A stretch of 64,000 nucleotides of DNA from Luteibacter rhizovicinus. GTDB taxonomy: Bacteria > Pseudomonadota > Gammaproteobacteria > Xanthomonadales > Rhodanobacteraceae. Below are positions 35,365 to 44,246 of this stretch, in pieces. Each line of letters begins with the position of its first letter. Positions within the stretch are counted from its first letter, which is position 1. The position numbers and the translations under genes were made by a program. The stretch lies in the NCBI RefSeq assembly GCF_004342265.1, contig NZ_SMCS01000007.1:1-64000 (forward strand), read 5' to 3'. Below the pieces are notes generated by a model, which saw only the letters and a program-made list of their open reading frames with translations, made no database searches and had not been told where the DNA came from.

Positions 35365-35498
35365 GAGCCGTCTTCGTCAGGGAATGTAGAGGGCCCCCTG
35401 CAAATAGGTCATAAAGCGGTTTGCCGCACTGCAACGCTGCTGCAACGTCTTGCGATCACCATAAGCGCCCGGGACCTCCCCCTCCCGGAGCCACGCTC

Positions 35499-36368
35499 AT
35501 GGCCAAGCTCACCTGCCGCACCGCATTCATCTCGGACGTGCATCTCGGTACGCCGGACTGCAAGGCGGACTTTCTCCTCGATTTCCTCAAACACCTCGAC
35601 TGCGAGAAGCTCTACCTCGTCGGCGATATCGTGGACATGGAAGCCATGGCGCGGCGTCGCGGCTGGCAGCGCGAACACAGCGCCGTGGTCGGGCATATCC
35701 TCGACATGGCCGCCCACGGGGTGGAAGTCATCTATATCCCCGGCAACCACGACGCCCCCATGCGCGGCATGGCCGGCCAGATGCTGGCGGGCATCCGCGT
35801 CGAACTGGACGCCGTGCACGAAGGTGCCGACGGCCGCCGCTACCGGGTCAGCCACGGCGACGAATTCGATCCCGAGCACGTCGGCCGCACCTGGATGCTT
35901 TATCTGGGCGACGCACTGCACCGCGCGATCTGCTGGGCGAACCGCCGCGTACACGCCGTGCGGCGCCGCATGGACCTGCCCTACCTGCCACTGTCGATCA
36001 TCATCAAATCGCATATCGGCAAGGCGCTGGACTATATCCACGGCTACGAGGAACGCGTTGCCCGGGATGCGCGCGAACGGGGATTCGACGGGCACATCTG
36101 CGGGCACATCCATTTCGGGCATGTCCGCACGATCGACGGCATCGTCTATCTCAACGACGGCGACTGGGTAGAACACTGCACGGCGCTGGTCGAAGACGCT
36201 ACCGGGGCCATGGAACTGCTGCACTGGACTGGCCAGGCAACCCCGCTGGGACGGGCCAGCCGCGAAATGGTCCTGCCCTCCCTGGCCGGGGCCCTGGCGT
36301 TCGCGCCACTGGCGGATTGCCGGACCGATCTCTCGGGTCTGGAGACGGGAACAGCCCGCGCGGCGTGA
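35499..36368 (+). CDS. LpxH-type metallophosphoesterase
   Basis: A 289-residue calcineurin-like phosphoesterase of the UDP-2,3-diacylglucosamine diphosphatase family. The metal ligands are in FISDVHLG, LVGDIVDM, IPGNHDAPM, VSHGDEFD and CGHIHFGHV, in the standard order. GGAG precedes the ATG. Its length and the membrane-contacting insert (HAVRRRMDLPYLPLSIIIKS) fit the longer LpxH-like branch seen beside, and distinct from, canonical LpxH. A role in lipid A synthesis is possible but not shown. It stands alone after alaA and its hydrolase. Confidence 0.85.
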   Translation: MAKLTCRTAFISDVHLGTPDCKADFLLDFLKHLDCEKLYLVGDIVDMEAMARRRGWQREHSAVVGHILDMAAHGVEVIYIPGNHDAPMRGMAGQMLAGIRVELDAVHEGADGRRYRVSHGDEFDPEHVGRTWMLYLGDALHRAICWANRRVHAVRRRMDLPYLPLSIIIKSHIGKALDYIHGYEERVARDARERGFDGHICGHIHFGHVRTIDGIVYLNDGDWVEHCTALVEDATGAMELLHWTGQATPLGRASREMVLPSLAGALAFAPLADCRTDLSGLETGTARAA

Positions 36369-36451
36369 ATAACCGTTGAAAATGAGCCTCCGGGGAACCA
36401 TGTCCGGCCCATGCCGGTAGAATGGCCCCCTCTCTTTCCCGCGGTGACCCC

Positions 36452-37375
36452 ATGGCCCTCGACACTCCCACCCGCGAACGCATCGAAACCCTGCTGAACG
36501 ACCATGAGGTCGTGCTGTTCATGAAGGGTTCGCGCGCGCAGCCGATGTGCGGCTTCTCCGCCGCCGCCACGAACACGCTCAACGAATTGCTGCCGACGTA
36601 TCACACGGTCGACGTCCTGGCCGATCCGGAAATCCGCGAAGGCATCAAGGAATACGGCCAGTGGCCGACGATTCCGCAGCTTTACGTGAAGGGCGAACTG
36701 GTCGGCGGCTCGGACATCATCCGTCAGCTGTACACCAGCGGCGAACTGCACACGCTGTTCGGCGCCACGCCGCCGGATCGCACGCCGCCGGAAATCACCA
36801 TCACCGACAAGGCCGCCGACGCCATTCGCAGTGGCATGGCCAGTGCGCAGGGTATGTCGCTGCACCTGGAAATCGGTCCTGACCACAGCGCCGGCTTCCA
36901 GCTGGCGGCGGCCGGCGATCACGACATCGTCGTTGTCGCCAACGACATCGAAGTACATTTCGATCCGGGCAGCGCGGCACGCGCCAAGGGCGTCGTCATC
37001 GACTGGGTCTCGACGGTGCAGGGCGAAGGTCTCAGCCTGAAGTTTCCGGGCGCCGTCGATATCCATTCGCTGAGCGTCGAAGAACTCAAGACACGCCTGG
37101 ACGCCAACGACATCGTCCTGGTCGACGTGCGTCCGTCGCATGCCCGTGCCATGGCGGCTCCGTTGCCGCAGGCGCGCATTCTGGAAGAGGAAGGCTACGA
37201 AGCCCTCGCTACGCTTCCGAAAGACACCGCCATCGCGTTTATCTGCCATCACGGCGTGTCCAGCCGCGCCGCCGCCGAGCGTTTCGCCGCTCACGGTTTC
37301 ACGCAGCTTTACAACGTGGAAGGCGGTATGGATGCCTGGTCGGTAAAGATCGATCCGACCGTTCCGCGGTACTGA
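36452..37375 (+). CDS. Monothiol glutaredoxin fused to A-type-like and rhodanese domains
   Basis: A 307-residue three-domain protein. Residues 1-105 form a Grx4-type monothiol glutaredoxin with active site MCGFSAAATNTL and IPQLYVKGELVGGSD. Residues 110-195 resemble the HesB/IscA A-type carrier fold (ITITDKAADAIRSGM, then DIEVHFDPGSAARAKG), but every cluster-binding Cys is missing (HSAGF where SGCSGF is usual). Residues 200-300 form a rhodanese domain with the Cys loop ICHHGVSSRAAAERF. Likely role: Fe-S cluster handling or sulphur relay in the cytoplasm. The start at 36452 (MALDTPTRERIETLL) is preferred to 36422 by domain length. A strong terminator follows 20 bp after the stop. Confidence 0.88.
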   Translation: MALDTPTRERIETLLNDHEVVLFMKGSRAQPMCGFSAAATNTLNELLPTYHTVDVLADPEIREGIKEYGQWPTIPQLYVKGELVGGSDIIRQLYTSGELHTLFGATPPDRTPPEITITDKAADAIRSGMASAQGMSLHLEIGPDHSAGFQLAAAGDHDIVVVANDIEVHFDPGSAARAKGVVIDWVSTVQGEGLSLKFPGAVDIHSLSVEELKTRLDANDIVLVDVRPSHARAMAAPLPQARILEEEGYEALATLPKDTAIAFICHHGVSSRAAAERFAAHGFTQLYNVEGGMDAWSVKIDPTVPRY

Positions 37376-37394
37376 TCCGCGCTCGCCGACACGG

Positions 37395-37427
37395 AAACGC
37401 CCCTCGTTACCGAGGGGCGTTTTTTTT
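37395..37427 (+). terminator. Rho-independent terminator (also usable from the minus strand)
   Basis: A 12-bp perfect stem (37395-37406 with 37411-37422; core CGCCCCTCG) with a TTAC loop is followed by an unbroken run of T. It ends the glutaredoxin gene. Its A-rich left flank means it can also serve the convergent protease gene. Confidence 0.93.
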
Positions 37428-37433
37428 ACGCGA

Positions 37434-39941
37434 TCAGTTCCAGGTGGCCTTCAGCGTGACACCCGAGAACGCCGCATACCCGTTGAGCATGATGTAGTAC
37501 GTGCCCGTCTGCGGGGAAGCGACCGAGCAGCTCTCGTTGTTGCCGGTGATATACGGACGGCAGCTGTAGCTGGACGTGGTCGGTGCCGAGCCGAACTTCA
37601 GATACAGGTCGGCATCGCCGCTACCGCCGGAGATCGCCACCTTGAAGTTCGTCGCTCCGGACGGGACAACGACGGTGTATTTCAGCTGCGCATTCTTCGC
37701 ACCCGAGAGTCCCGTCACGGCAACGCCGTTCTGCAACACGTTGCCGCCACCCGCGCCGGTGACCGTCACCGACGACGACTTCGCATTGGTCGCCCCGCCG
37801 TTATCCGTCACCGTTTCCGTCGCGGTATAGGTTCCAGCCGCCGCATACGTGTGGCTCGGGCTGGCCGCGGTCGACGTGCCGCCGTCGCCGAAGGTCCACG
37901 CATGCGATGCAATGCTGCCGTCGCTATCCGTGGAACTGTCGGTGAACGTAGCCGTCAGTCCGCTCGTTACCACGCTGAAATTCGCTACCGGCGGTACATT
38001 GGTGCCACCGCCGCTTACCCAGTTGGCCTGGGCGTACGTGTTGAGCTTGGAGATATCGAAGCTGCCGAAGCCGGTCGCCTGATCGAAGCCCGTCGTCGCG
38101 GTGTAGCCATGGTTCTGATAGCCGTTGTTGCCCGATGTCACGTCGTGCAACAGCGAGGTCTGCGTCGGAAACGCCTGGTAGAAATTCGACGCCGGAAAAC
38201 CGATGGCATTGTTGGCCGCCGATTCGATACGGGCGAACGCGCCGACGAACAGCGGTGAGGCCAGACTGGTACCGCCGACCTGTTCCGTCGAACCGTTGAC
38301 GATGATGTTGGCACCCGACGAAGAGGCCGCATCGAACGACAGATCGGGACCGACACGCTTGGTCACGCTGCTGCCCAGTGCGGCGGTCTGCCAGGACGGA
38401 GCGGTCTCGTAGAGGCTGGCACCGCCGCCCGTCGCCCAGAGGCGCTGATTGTTGTCGCCCTGACTCGGAGCGATCGCCGACAGGCCTTCGTTCCACACCG
38501 TCTCGCCGGACCATGTCGTGCCGCTGGTCGATAGCGTGGTGCCGCCCACCTGGATCACGTACGGCGAACTCGCCGGCTCGCTGACCGAGTAATGGGTGAG
38601 ATCGATTTGCACCGTACCGGCGGAGTTGGTCACATAGCCTGGCGAACCCGACACCGGATCGGTAGACCACTGGTAAACGCCTGCATCGCCCGAAGCGATC
38701 GAGAACGTCTGACCCTGCGCGACCGCCTGCTGGAAGATCGTATCGTCGGCCGACTGCGTACCCGATTGCTCCGCCGCCGTTTCGTCTTCGCCGAGCGACA
38801 CGTTGATGACCTTGGCGATGTTGTCGACGACGGCCTGGTTATAGGTCGCCGTGATGCCGGCGTCGGTGATCCCGCTCGAATTCGAATCGCCGTTGGGCGA
38901 CGTGTAGAAGATCAGCTGTTTGACGCCGCCCGAAATACCGACGATGTCCTGGCTGTCCAGCGACCACTCGCCGTTTGAATTCGGATCGTTGGCGAACGTA
39001 CCGCTACCGACCTTCTTGATGAGCGAGTTCACCGTGGACATGCCGGCATTCGAGGTAAACGTATTCAGATCGGTCACCGTCTGCGTGATCGAACCCCAGG
39101 TAATGATGCCCACCGCGGTATTGGTTGCAGCGGGAACCGAGCCTGCGTCGTAGATCGTGGCGAAGTCCTTCGGACTGTGCGACGTGACCGAGGCTGCCGC
39201 CAGCGTGCTGCTGGCAGGACCGGGAACCGTGACGTTTTCCGGCTTATAGACGTGATGGAGCGTGTGCTTGACCGACACGTTCTGAAGACCCAGTACCGCA
39301 CCGACCGTGTCGCCGAGTGCGGCAGGCACCATCGCCGGCGCATCGTTGGCGAAGAACTGACGACCGTTGACGCTGAACTGTTTCATCGACGTGTTGAAGC
39401 CATTGACGGCCGTGCCTGCCGTACCGTCGGCGGAGATGAGCAGATGGTTCGGCGCCACTTCGATGTTGGTGAACCCGGACTGGGTCAGGTGTGCGACAAC
39501 CGCCTGCACCTGCGCATCCGTTGGCGCGTAGGCAGCTTTGAACTGTGCCGGCGTCAGAAATTTGCCGAACTGCGCGCTCCCCGGCGTACTGATCTGTCCG
39601 AGCAACGACTGCAACTGATCCTGGTTCCGGAGCTTGAGACTGACCACCACGTGCAGCGGATGATCGACTTCCAGTGCCGTGACCACCGCGCCATCGATAC
39701 GCGGCGTACCGGTGACGTTCAACGCATAACCGGTGCCCGAGGTGGGAACCGACAGACTACTGGCGGTAGTAACGCTGCTCGCGGGTGTTGGCGCACTAAG
39801 CAACGCCGCCCGCGTATTCGTACTTACCCAGCTATCCGCGGCATGCGCGGATAAAGAGGTCATAGCCAGTGCAACCGCCAGGGAAAGCAATTTCTTGCGA
39901 TTTCCCTTAATACCGTTCTTGTGGGATCCCTCGATCTTCAT
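37434..39941 (-). CDS. Secreted S53 (sedolisin) serine-carboxyl protease with PKD and PPC domains
   Basis: An 835-residue pre-pro-protease. The ATG at 39941 gives a basic start (MKIEGSHKNGIKGNRKKLLS) and a signal ending at SAHA. An S53 pro-domain follows (about residues 70-225; VVSLKLRNQDQLQSLL, KFLTPAQFKAAYAPTDAQV). The catalytic domain shows the Glu/Asp pair in NGEWSLDSQDI, the oxyanion Asp in IASGDAGVYQW and the nucleophile Ser in GGTSLASPLFVGAF. A PKD domain (VSVVTSG..FGDGGTST..HTYAAAGTYT) and a PPC domain (to the end) are typical of proteases secreted by type II systems in this order. It would work at acidic pH on environmental protein. Confidence 0.9.
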   Translation of the reverse strand: MKIEGSHKNGIKGNRKKLLSLAVALAMTSLSAHAADSWVSTNTRAALLSAPTPASSVTTASSLSVPTSGTGYALNVTGTPRIDGAVVTALEVDHPLHVVVSLKLRNQDQLQSLLGQISTPGSAQFGKFLTPAQFKAAYAPTDAQVQAVVAHLTQSGFTNIEVAPNHLLISADGTAGTAVNGFNTSMKQFSVNGRQFFANDAPAMVPAALGDTVGAVLGLQNVSVKHTLHHVYKPENVTVPGPASSTLAAASVTSHSPKDFATIYDAGSVPAATNTAVGIITWGSITQTVTDLNTFTSNAGMSTVNSLIKKVGSGTFANDPNSNGEWSLDSQDIVGISGGVKQLIFYTSPNGDSNSSGITDAGITATYNQAVVDNIAKVINVSLGEDETAAEQSGTQSADDTIFQQAVAQGQTFSIASGDAGVYQWSTDPVSGSPGYVTNSAGTVQIDLTHYSVSEPASSPYVIQVGGTTLSTSGTTWSGETVWNEGLSAIAPSQGDNNQRLWATGGGASLYETAPSWQTAALGSSVTKRVGPDLSFDAASSSGANIIVNGSTEQVGGTSLASPLFVGAFARIESAANNAIGFPASNFYQAFPTQTSLLHDVTSGNNGYQNHGYTATTGFDQATGFGSFDISKLNTYAQANWVSGGGTNVPPVANFSVVTSGLTATFTDSSTDSDGSIASHAWTFGDGGTSTAASPSHTYAAAGTYTATETVTDNGGATNAKSSSVTVTGAGGGNVLQNGVAVTGLSGAKNAQLKYTVVVPSGATNFKVAISGGSGDADLYLKFGSAPTTSSYSCRPYITGNNESCSVASPQTGTYYIMLNGYAAFSGVTLKATWN

Positions 39942-40726
39942 GAATAGTCCTGTAGTTAAAACCACACAGATTGCCGCCGGACAATGCCGGCAGCTCCGGT
40001 ACTGCTGGCGTCCCGAATGTCAGGAGCGGCGAGCGACGGATTGATCGAAGTACGTTTTATTAATCGTCGATGCGTCGCAAGAAATTGCAGAACCATCGGT
40101 CGGAACGCCCTACTCCCCTGTTTCCAAATCAGTCTCAGCACTGAAACCTTTCTTCGTCCTTTCTTAATTCATTACGCATCGGAGCGGTAATGGCGCAGTG
40201 TGATCAAATCGACATGATTCACCGAAAAAAAGTCGATTTATTAAACTGTCTTTATTCATTCGAATAATCGCTTCTTAATCGACCTAATCGGTTATATACA
40301 AAATCCTTCGACATCGTAATTTCATGCGTAGGATTAATTCCTATTGCCTGCATCGTTACGTGAGGATTACGTTCTCTTTACGTTCGGCACTGCCAGGCGC
40401 GCTCGTTTCGCCGGGACTTCAATCGGCGCAGCAGCTTAAAAGTCCAGGGACGGCGTTTTCTTTGGGGAGAAAATGCATGCTTACGCCACCTTCTTACCTC
40501 TTTGTCGCGCGGTCCATTTCGCGCGCCGCCACGACCGTACTTACGCGTCGTCGGCCTGGTCGATCCAGCTTCGAATAACCCCACCGGATAACCATTCGCG
40601 CTGACCGCGCGACCCGGAAATCCGCGCCACCCGATGCCTGAAGCATTGGGTAGGGACTCGTTTTTGCCGCATTTCGGGCGGTAGCCACGATTGCGTTCGT
40701 TTCGTTTTTTCTGAGGAGGCGTTTTT
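39942..40726. other. 785-bp intergenic region: protease and TonB receptor promoters
   Basis: This is the most AT-rich stretch of the window (about 40190-40330), between divergent genes. It contains a TATATA at 40293-40298 as a possible -10, and an 8-bp dyad AAATCGAC/GTCGATTT (40206-40213 with 40232-40239). GAGGAGG lies before the receptor ATG. Small frames here look random. Confidence 0.5.
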
Positions 40727-43700
40727 ATGCAAGTCGCAACTCGTCTTACCCGACCAGCTCCGCGTCGCCTCGCGCTCGCGGTAGCTATCGCCTGTTGCAT
40801 CGCCGGTTCCGGCACTGCCCTGGCACAGAGCAACTCCACCGGTGTGATCTACGGTTCGGCCGCGCCCGGCGACACGGTTCACATCGAAAATGCAGGCACC
40901 GGTTTCAAGCGCGATATCACGACCGACTCGAGCGGCCGTTACCGCGCCGCGTCGCTACCCATCGGCACCTATAACGTCACGCTGATCCGCAATGGCACGA
41001 CCCTCGAATCGCACAACGGCGTGCAGACGTCCATCAGCCAGGGTACCGATGTTTCCTTCTCCGCCGGTACTGCCGGGTCGGGTGCCACGACACTCGGCAC
41101 CGTCGAAGTAAGCGGCACCACGCTTCCCAGCATCGACGTCAGCTCCGTCGACTCGCGCACCGTGCTCAACGCCGACCAGCTGCAGAAACTGCCGATCGCG
41201 CGCACATCGATCAGCTCCATCGCGCTGCTCGCACCGGGTACCACCCAGGCCGCTCGCGGTTACGGCAACGCGCTGTCGTTCGGCGGCTCGTCCGCATCCG
41301 AGAACTCGTACTACATCAACGGATTCCAGGCGACGAACCCGCTCACCGGCGTCAGCTCCCGCCAGCTTCCGTATGACGCGATCGATCAGGAACAGGTACT
41401 GATCGGCGGTTACGGCGCGGAATACGGCCGGTCGACCGGCGGCGTGATCAACGTCGTCAGCAAGCGCGGCACCAATGACTTCAAGGGCGACATTCAGGTG
41501 CTGTGGGCACCCTCGACGCTTGCCCAGCAGCCGCGCAACGTATACCTGACGAACGGTACGCTGTACCAGAAAGGTAACGCATTCGCTCTGCGCAACAACG
41601 AAACCCTGCAGTACTCCGGCTCATTCGGCGGCCCGCTGATCAAGGACAAGCTGTTCTTCTTCATAGCAGCCGACTGGTACAAGCAGACCGGCGACTTCAC
41701 CGGCTCGCGTGCCGTAAGCGACGACGAGCAGCAGACCGCGAAGACGAAACGGTGGTTGGGCAAGATCGACTGGAACATCACCGATAACCATATCCTCGAG
41801 TTCACGGGCTTCGGCGACAACGAACAGACCGACTCGACGATCTATGGATACAACTACACCACCGGCCGCGGCAAATTCCTGGGCACGCAGTACACGAAGA
41901 ACTACAACCTGACCCAGACCAACGCCACACCGGGCGGTACCACGTACATCGCCCACTACACCGGCTACATCACCGACGACTTCACGATCAATGCGATGTA
42001 TGGCCGCTCGGATGCCGATCACCAGCAGACGGTGAACGGCGCTTCCGGCACGCCTTGCCCCAGCATCACGGACTCGCGCGTCGAGTTCAGCAGCAATCGC
42101 CAGACGGGTTGCACGGTGGGCGGCACGACCACCCTGCTTCCCGGCTCCAGCGACAGCAGCCGCGGCTGGAACATCAACCTCGAGTACCGCCTGGGCGACC
42201 ACGACCTGCGCGCCGGTATGGATAACTACGTCCTTCGCGCGAAATGGGGTGCGATCCCCGTCGGCGGCACGGCATACATCTATAACGACGTGGGCAACGG
42301 CTCATCGATCAAGCAGCGCCTGATCAATCTCGGCCTCGATCCCGCAAGCTACAACCCGGCCAACTTCCCGAACGGTTATTACGTGGAATCGACGGCGCTG
42401 ACCACCGGCACGTCCGCCCGCACCAACCAGCGCTCCGAATTCATCGAAGACAACTGGCAGATCACCGACCGGTGGCATGGCTACATCGGCCTGCGCAACG
42501 AACAGTTCACCAACTACAACGGCGTCGGCGAGGTCTACGCCAAGGCCCGTCATCAGCTCGATCCACGCCTTGGCGTGTCGTGGGACGTCTACGGCGACAG
42601 CTCGCTGAAGATCTATGCGAATGCAGGCCGTTACCATCTCGGCCTGCCGACCAGCGTGGCCGTCCGCGGCGCCGGTCCGTCGACCTATCCGTCCAACTAC
42701 TACTCATTCACGAGCATCGATCCGGCAACCGGCATACCGCAGGGCCTGAGCACAGGCGCACCGTATTCGGGTACGTACTACCTGAACGGCGCGAACGGCA
42801 CGCCGCCCGACGCGAAGACCGTCTCCGCCCAGCAGCTCCACTCGTACTATCAGGACGAGTACATCCTCGGCTTCGACAAGCAGTTGCCGGATAACTGGGT
42901 GGTCGGTGCGAAAGCGATGTACCGCAAACTTCGCAGCCTGATCGACGACACCTGCGACCCGGCACCGCTGCAGGCCTGGGGCGACCGGAATGGCCTGTCC
43001 GCCGAAGTGGCGGCCGGTATCAACCGCAGCACGGGTTGCTGGCTGTTCAATCCGGGACGCGCCAATACCTTCACGCTCTCGCCGGCGGACGGTCAGTACA
43101 TCAGCGTTCCTCTGACCGCGAAGGACATCGGCGAGCCGACGCCCAAGCGCCGCTACTACATGCTCGATCTGTACGCCGAACACCAGTTCAGCGACAAGTG
43201 GTACGGCAAGATCGATTACACGTTCTCGCGTAGCTACGGCAACTCCGAAGGCCAGCTCGACTCCAACATCGTGCAGGCCGACGTATCGACCACGGAAAGC
43301 TGGGACTTCCCGGCCATCATGGAGAACACCAACGGTCCGCTGCCGAACGACCAGAAGCACCAGCTGCGCGTCTTCGGCAGCTATGCGCCGACGGACGAGT
43401 GGCAGTTCTCGACGGTGACGCGTATCGCCTCGGGCGTACCCATCAGCTGCCTCGGCATCCGTCCGCTGTCGGCCGGTGGCGACCCGTACGGTTACGGCGC
43501 CAACTACTTCTGGTGCAATGGCAATCCCGCCCCGCGCGGTTCGCGTGGCCGCACCCCCTGGACCTACAACCTCGACGTAAGCGCCGCTTGGAAGCCGGCC
43601 TACCTCGATCACAAACTGGCCCTGACGATCGACGTGTTCAACCTGCTCGGCAAACAGCGTGTGACGCAGTACTTCGAAACGGGCGAGACCTCGCAGGGCC

Positions 43701-43786
43701 TGCCCAGCCCGAACTACATGCGCGCCCGTTCGTTCCAGGACCCGCGTTACGTGCGCCTGGGCGCCCGCTACGACTTCACTCTGTGA
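40727..43786 (+). CDS. Oar-like TonB-dependent receptor with carboxypeptidase-regulatory-like domain (1)
   Basis: A 1019-residue outer-membrane protein. A signal peptide (ALAVAIACCIAGSGTALAQ) is followed by a carboxypeptidase-regulatory-like beta-sandwich (residues about 35-100; DITTDSSGRYRAASLPIGTY). Then comes a plug with TVEVSGTTLPSIDVSSVDSR, YINGFQATNPLTGVSS, GYGAEYGRSTGGVINVVSKRG, and a large barrel ending RYVRLGARYDFTL. This is the Oar/'TonB-dependent receptor with CarbopepD_reg' class that is expanded in Xanthomonadales and often linked to uptake of peptides or glycans. GAGGAGG precedes the ATG. It is divergent from the S53 protease, which makes peptide uptake a reasonable guess. A hairpin terminator follows. 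Confidence 0.9.
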   Translation: MQVATRLTRPAPRRLALAVAIACCIAGSGTALAQSNSTGVIYGSAAPGDTVHIENAGTGFKRDITTDSSGRYRAASLPIGTYNVTLIRNGTTLESHNGVQTSISQGTDVSFSAGTAGSGATTLGTVEVSGTTLPSIDVSSVDSRTVLNADQLQKLPIARTSISSIALLAPGTTQAARGYGNALSFGGSSASENSYYINGFQATNPLTGVSSRQLPYDAIDQEQVLIGGYGAEYGRSTGGVINVVSKRGTNDFKGDIQVLWAPSTLAQQPRNVYLTNGTLYQKGNAFALRNNETLQYSGSFGGPLIKDKLFFFIAADWYKQTGDFTGSRAVSDDEQQTAKTKRWLGKIDWNITDNHILEFTGFGDNEQTDSTIYGYNYTTGRGKFLGTQYTKNYNLTQTNATPGGTTYIAHYTGYITDDFTINAMYGRSDADHQQTVNGASGTPCPSITDSRVEFSSNRQTGCTVGGTTTLLPGSSDSSRGWNINLEYRLGDHDLRAGMDNYVLRAKWGAIPVGGTAYIYNDVGNGSSIKQRLINLGLDPASYNPANFPNGYYVESTALTTGTSARTNQRSEFIEDNWQITDRWHGYIGLRNEQFTNYNGVGEVYAKARHQLDPRLGVSWDVYGDSSLKIYANAGRYHLGLPTSVAVRGAGPSTYPSNYYSFTSIDPATGIPQGLSTGAPYSGTYYLNGANGTPPDAKTVSAQQLHSYYQDEYILGFDKQLPDNWVVGAKAMYRKLRSLIDDTCDPAPLQAWGDRNGLSAEVAAGINRSTGCWLFNPGRANTFTLSPADGQYISVPLTAKDIGEPTPKRRYYMLDLYAEHQFSDKWYGKIDYTFSRSYGNSEGQLDSNIVQADVSTTESWDFPAIMENTNGPLPNDQKHQLRVFGSYAPTDEWQFSTVTRIASGVPISCLGIRPLSAGGDPYGYGANYFWCNGNPAPRGSRGRTPWTYNLDVSAAWKPAYLDHKLALTIDVFNLLGKQRVTQYFETGETSQGLPSPNYMRARSFQDPRYVRLGARYDFTL

Positions 43787-43860
43787 CTATGACGGCATAA
43801 CAAGACCGGCGGGCAACGGCTTTAGTTTTAGCCGCGCGCCCTGAGCAACTCCCCAGATTC

Positions 43861-43893
43861 GGCCGCTCCCGCAAGGGTAGCGGCCGTTTTTTT
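43861..43893 (+). terminator. Rho-independent terminator of the first Oar-like receptor
   Basis: GGCCGCT-CCC-gcaa-GGG-t-AGCGGCC (43861-43885) is followed by G and a run of seven T, 74 bp after the receptor stop. Confidence 0.88.
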
Positions 43894-43937
43894 GCCTTTT
43901 TCCACGCGTCAGAAGTTTCGATCTCGCGTCAGTTCGA

Positions 43938-43951
43938 TGAAACATGTTTCA
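43938..43951. promoter_or_regulatory. Perfect palindrome TGAAACATGTTTCA (candidate LacI/other operator)
   Basis: A 14-bp perfect palindrome lies 296 bp before the second receptor start, in an AT-rich setting. TGAAAC-N2-GTTTCA is a common shape for LacI-family operators, usually with CG at the centre; here the centre is AT. Confidence 0.5.
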
Positions 43952-44246
43952 CGGAAGACGTGTCAACCAATGCGAACGAAAATTTCTTGCTGGTACGAAT
44001 GGCGCCGTTTAGCCATCCATACGAGTTATTACGATGAACTGAATTTCATCTTATGCACGAGTCGTACCAGCTTTCCCCTGGCAAGACCTTGCGTTCAGCG
44101 AAACGCGCATTGAGCGCCTGGAACCTTCCGCGTAGCGTCCGCACCGGTCGAACGTTTTAGTTTTGTTAAACGACGTCGATCGACGAGCAGCGCGGAGGAT
44201 GTTGCTCGAAACCAGAAAACGTTGGCTTCGGCCGGGGAGATCAAAC

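Larger units (their letters stand above)
43787..44246. other. 460-bp intergenic region between the two Oar-like receptors
   Basis: It contains the terminator of the first receptor (43861-43893), a perfect 14-bp palindrome (43938-43951), AT-rich DNA and the leader of the second receptor (GGGGAG before ATG 44247). No gene seen. Confidence 0.6.

Noticed and set aside
40324-40578. 84-codon frame upstream of the first Oar-like receptor
   Set aside because: No ribosome site, atypical composition, and a position in the promoter/leader region.
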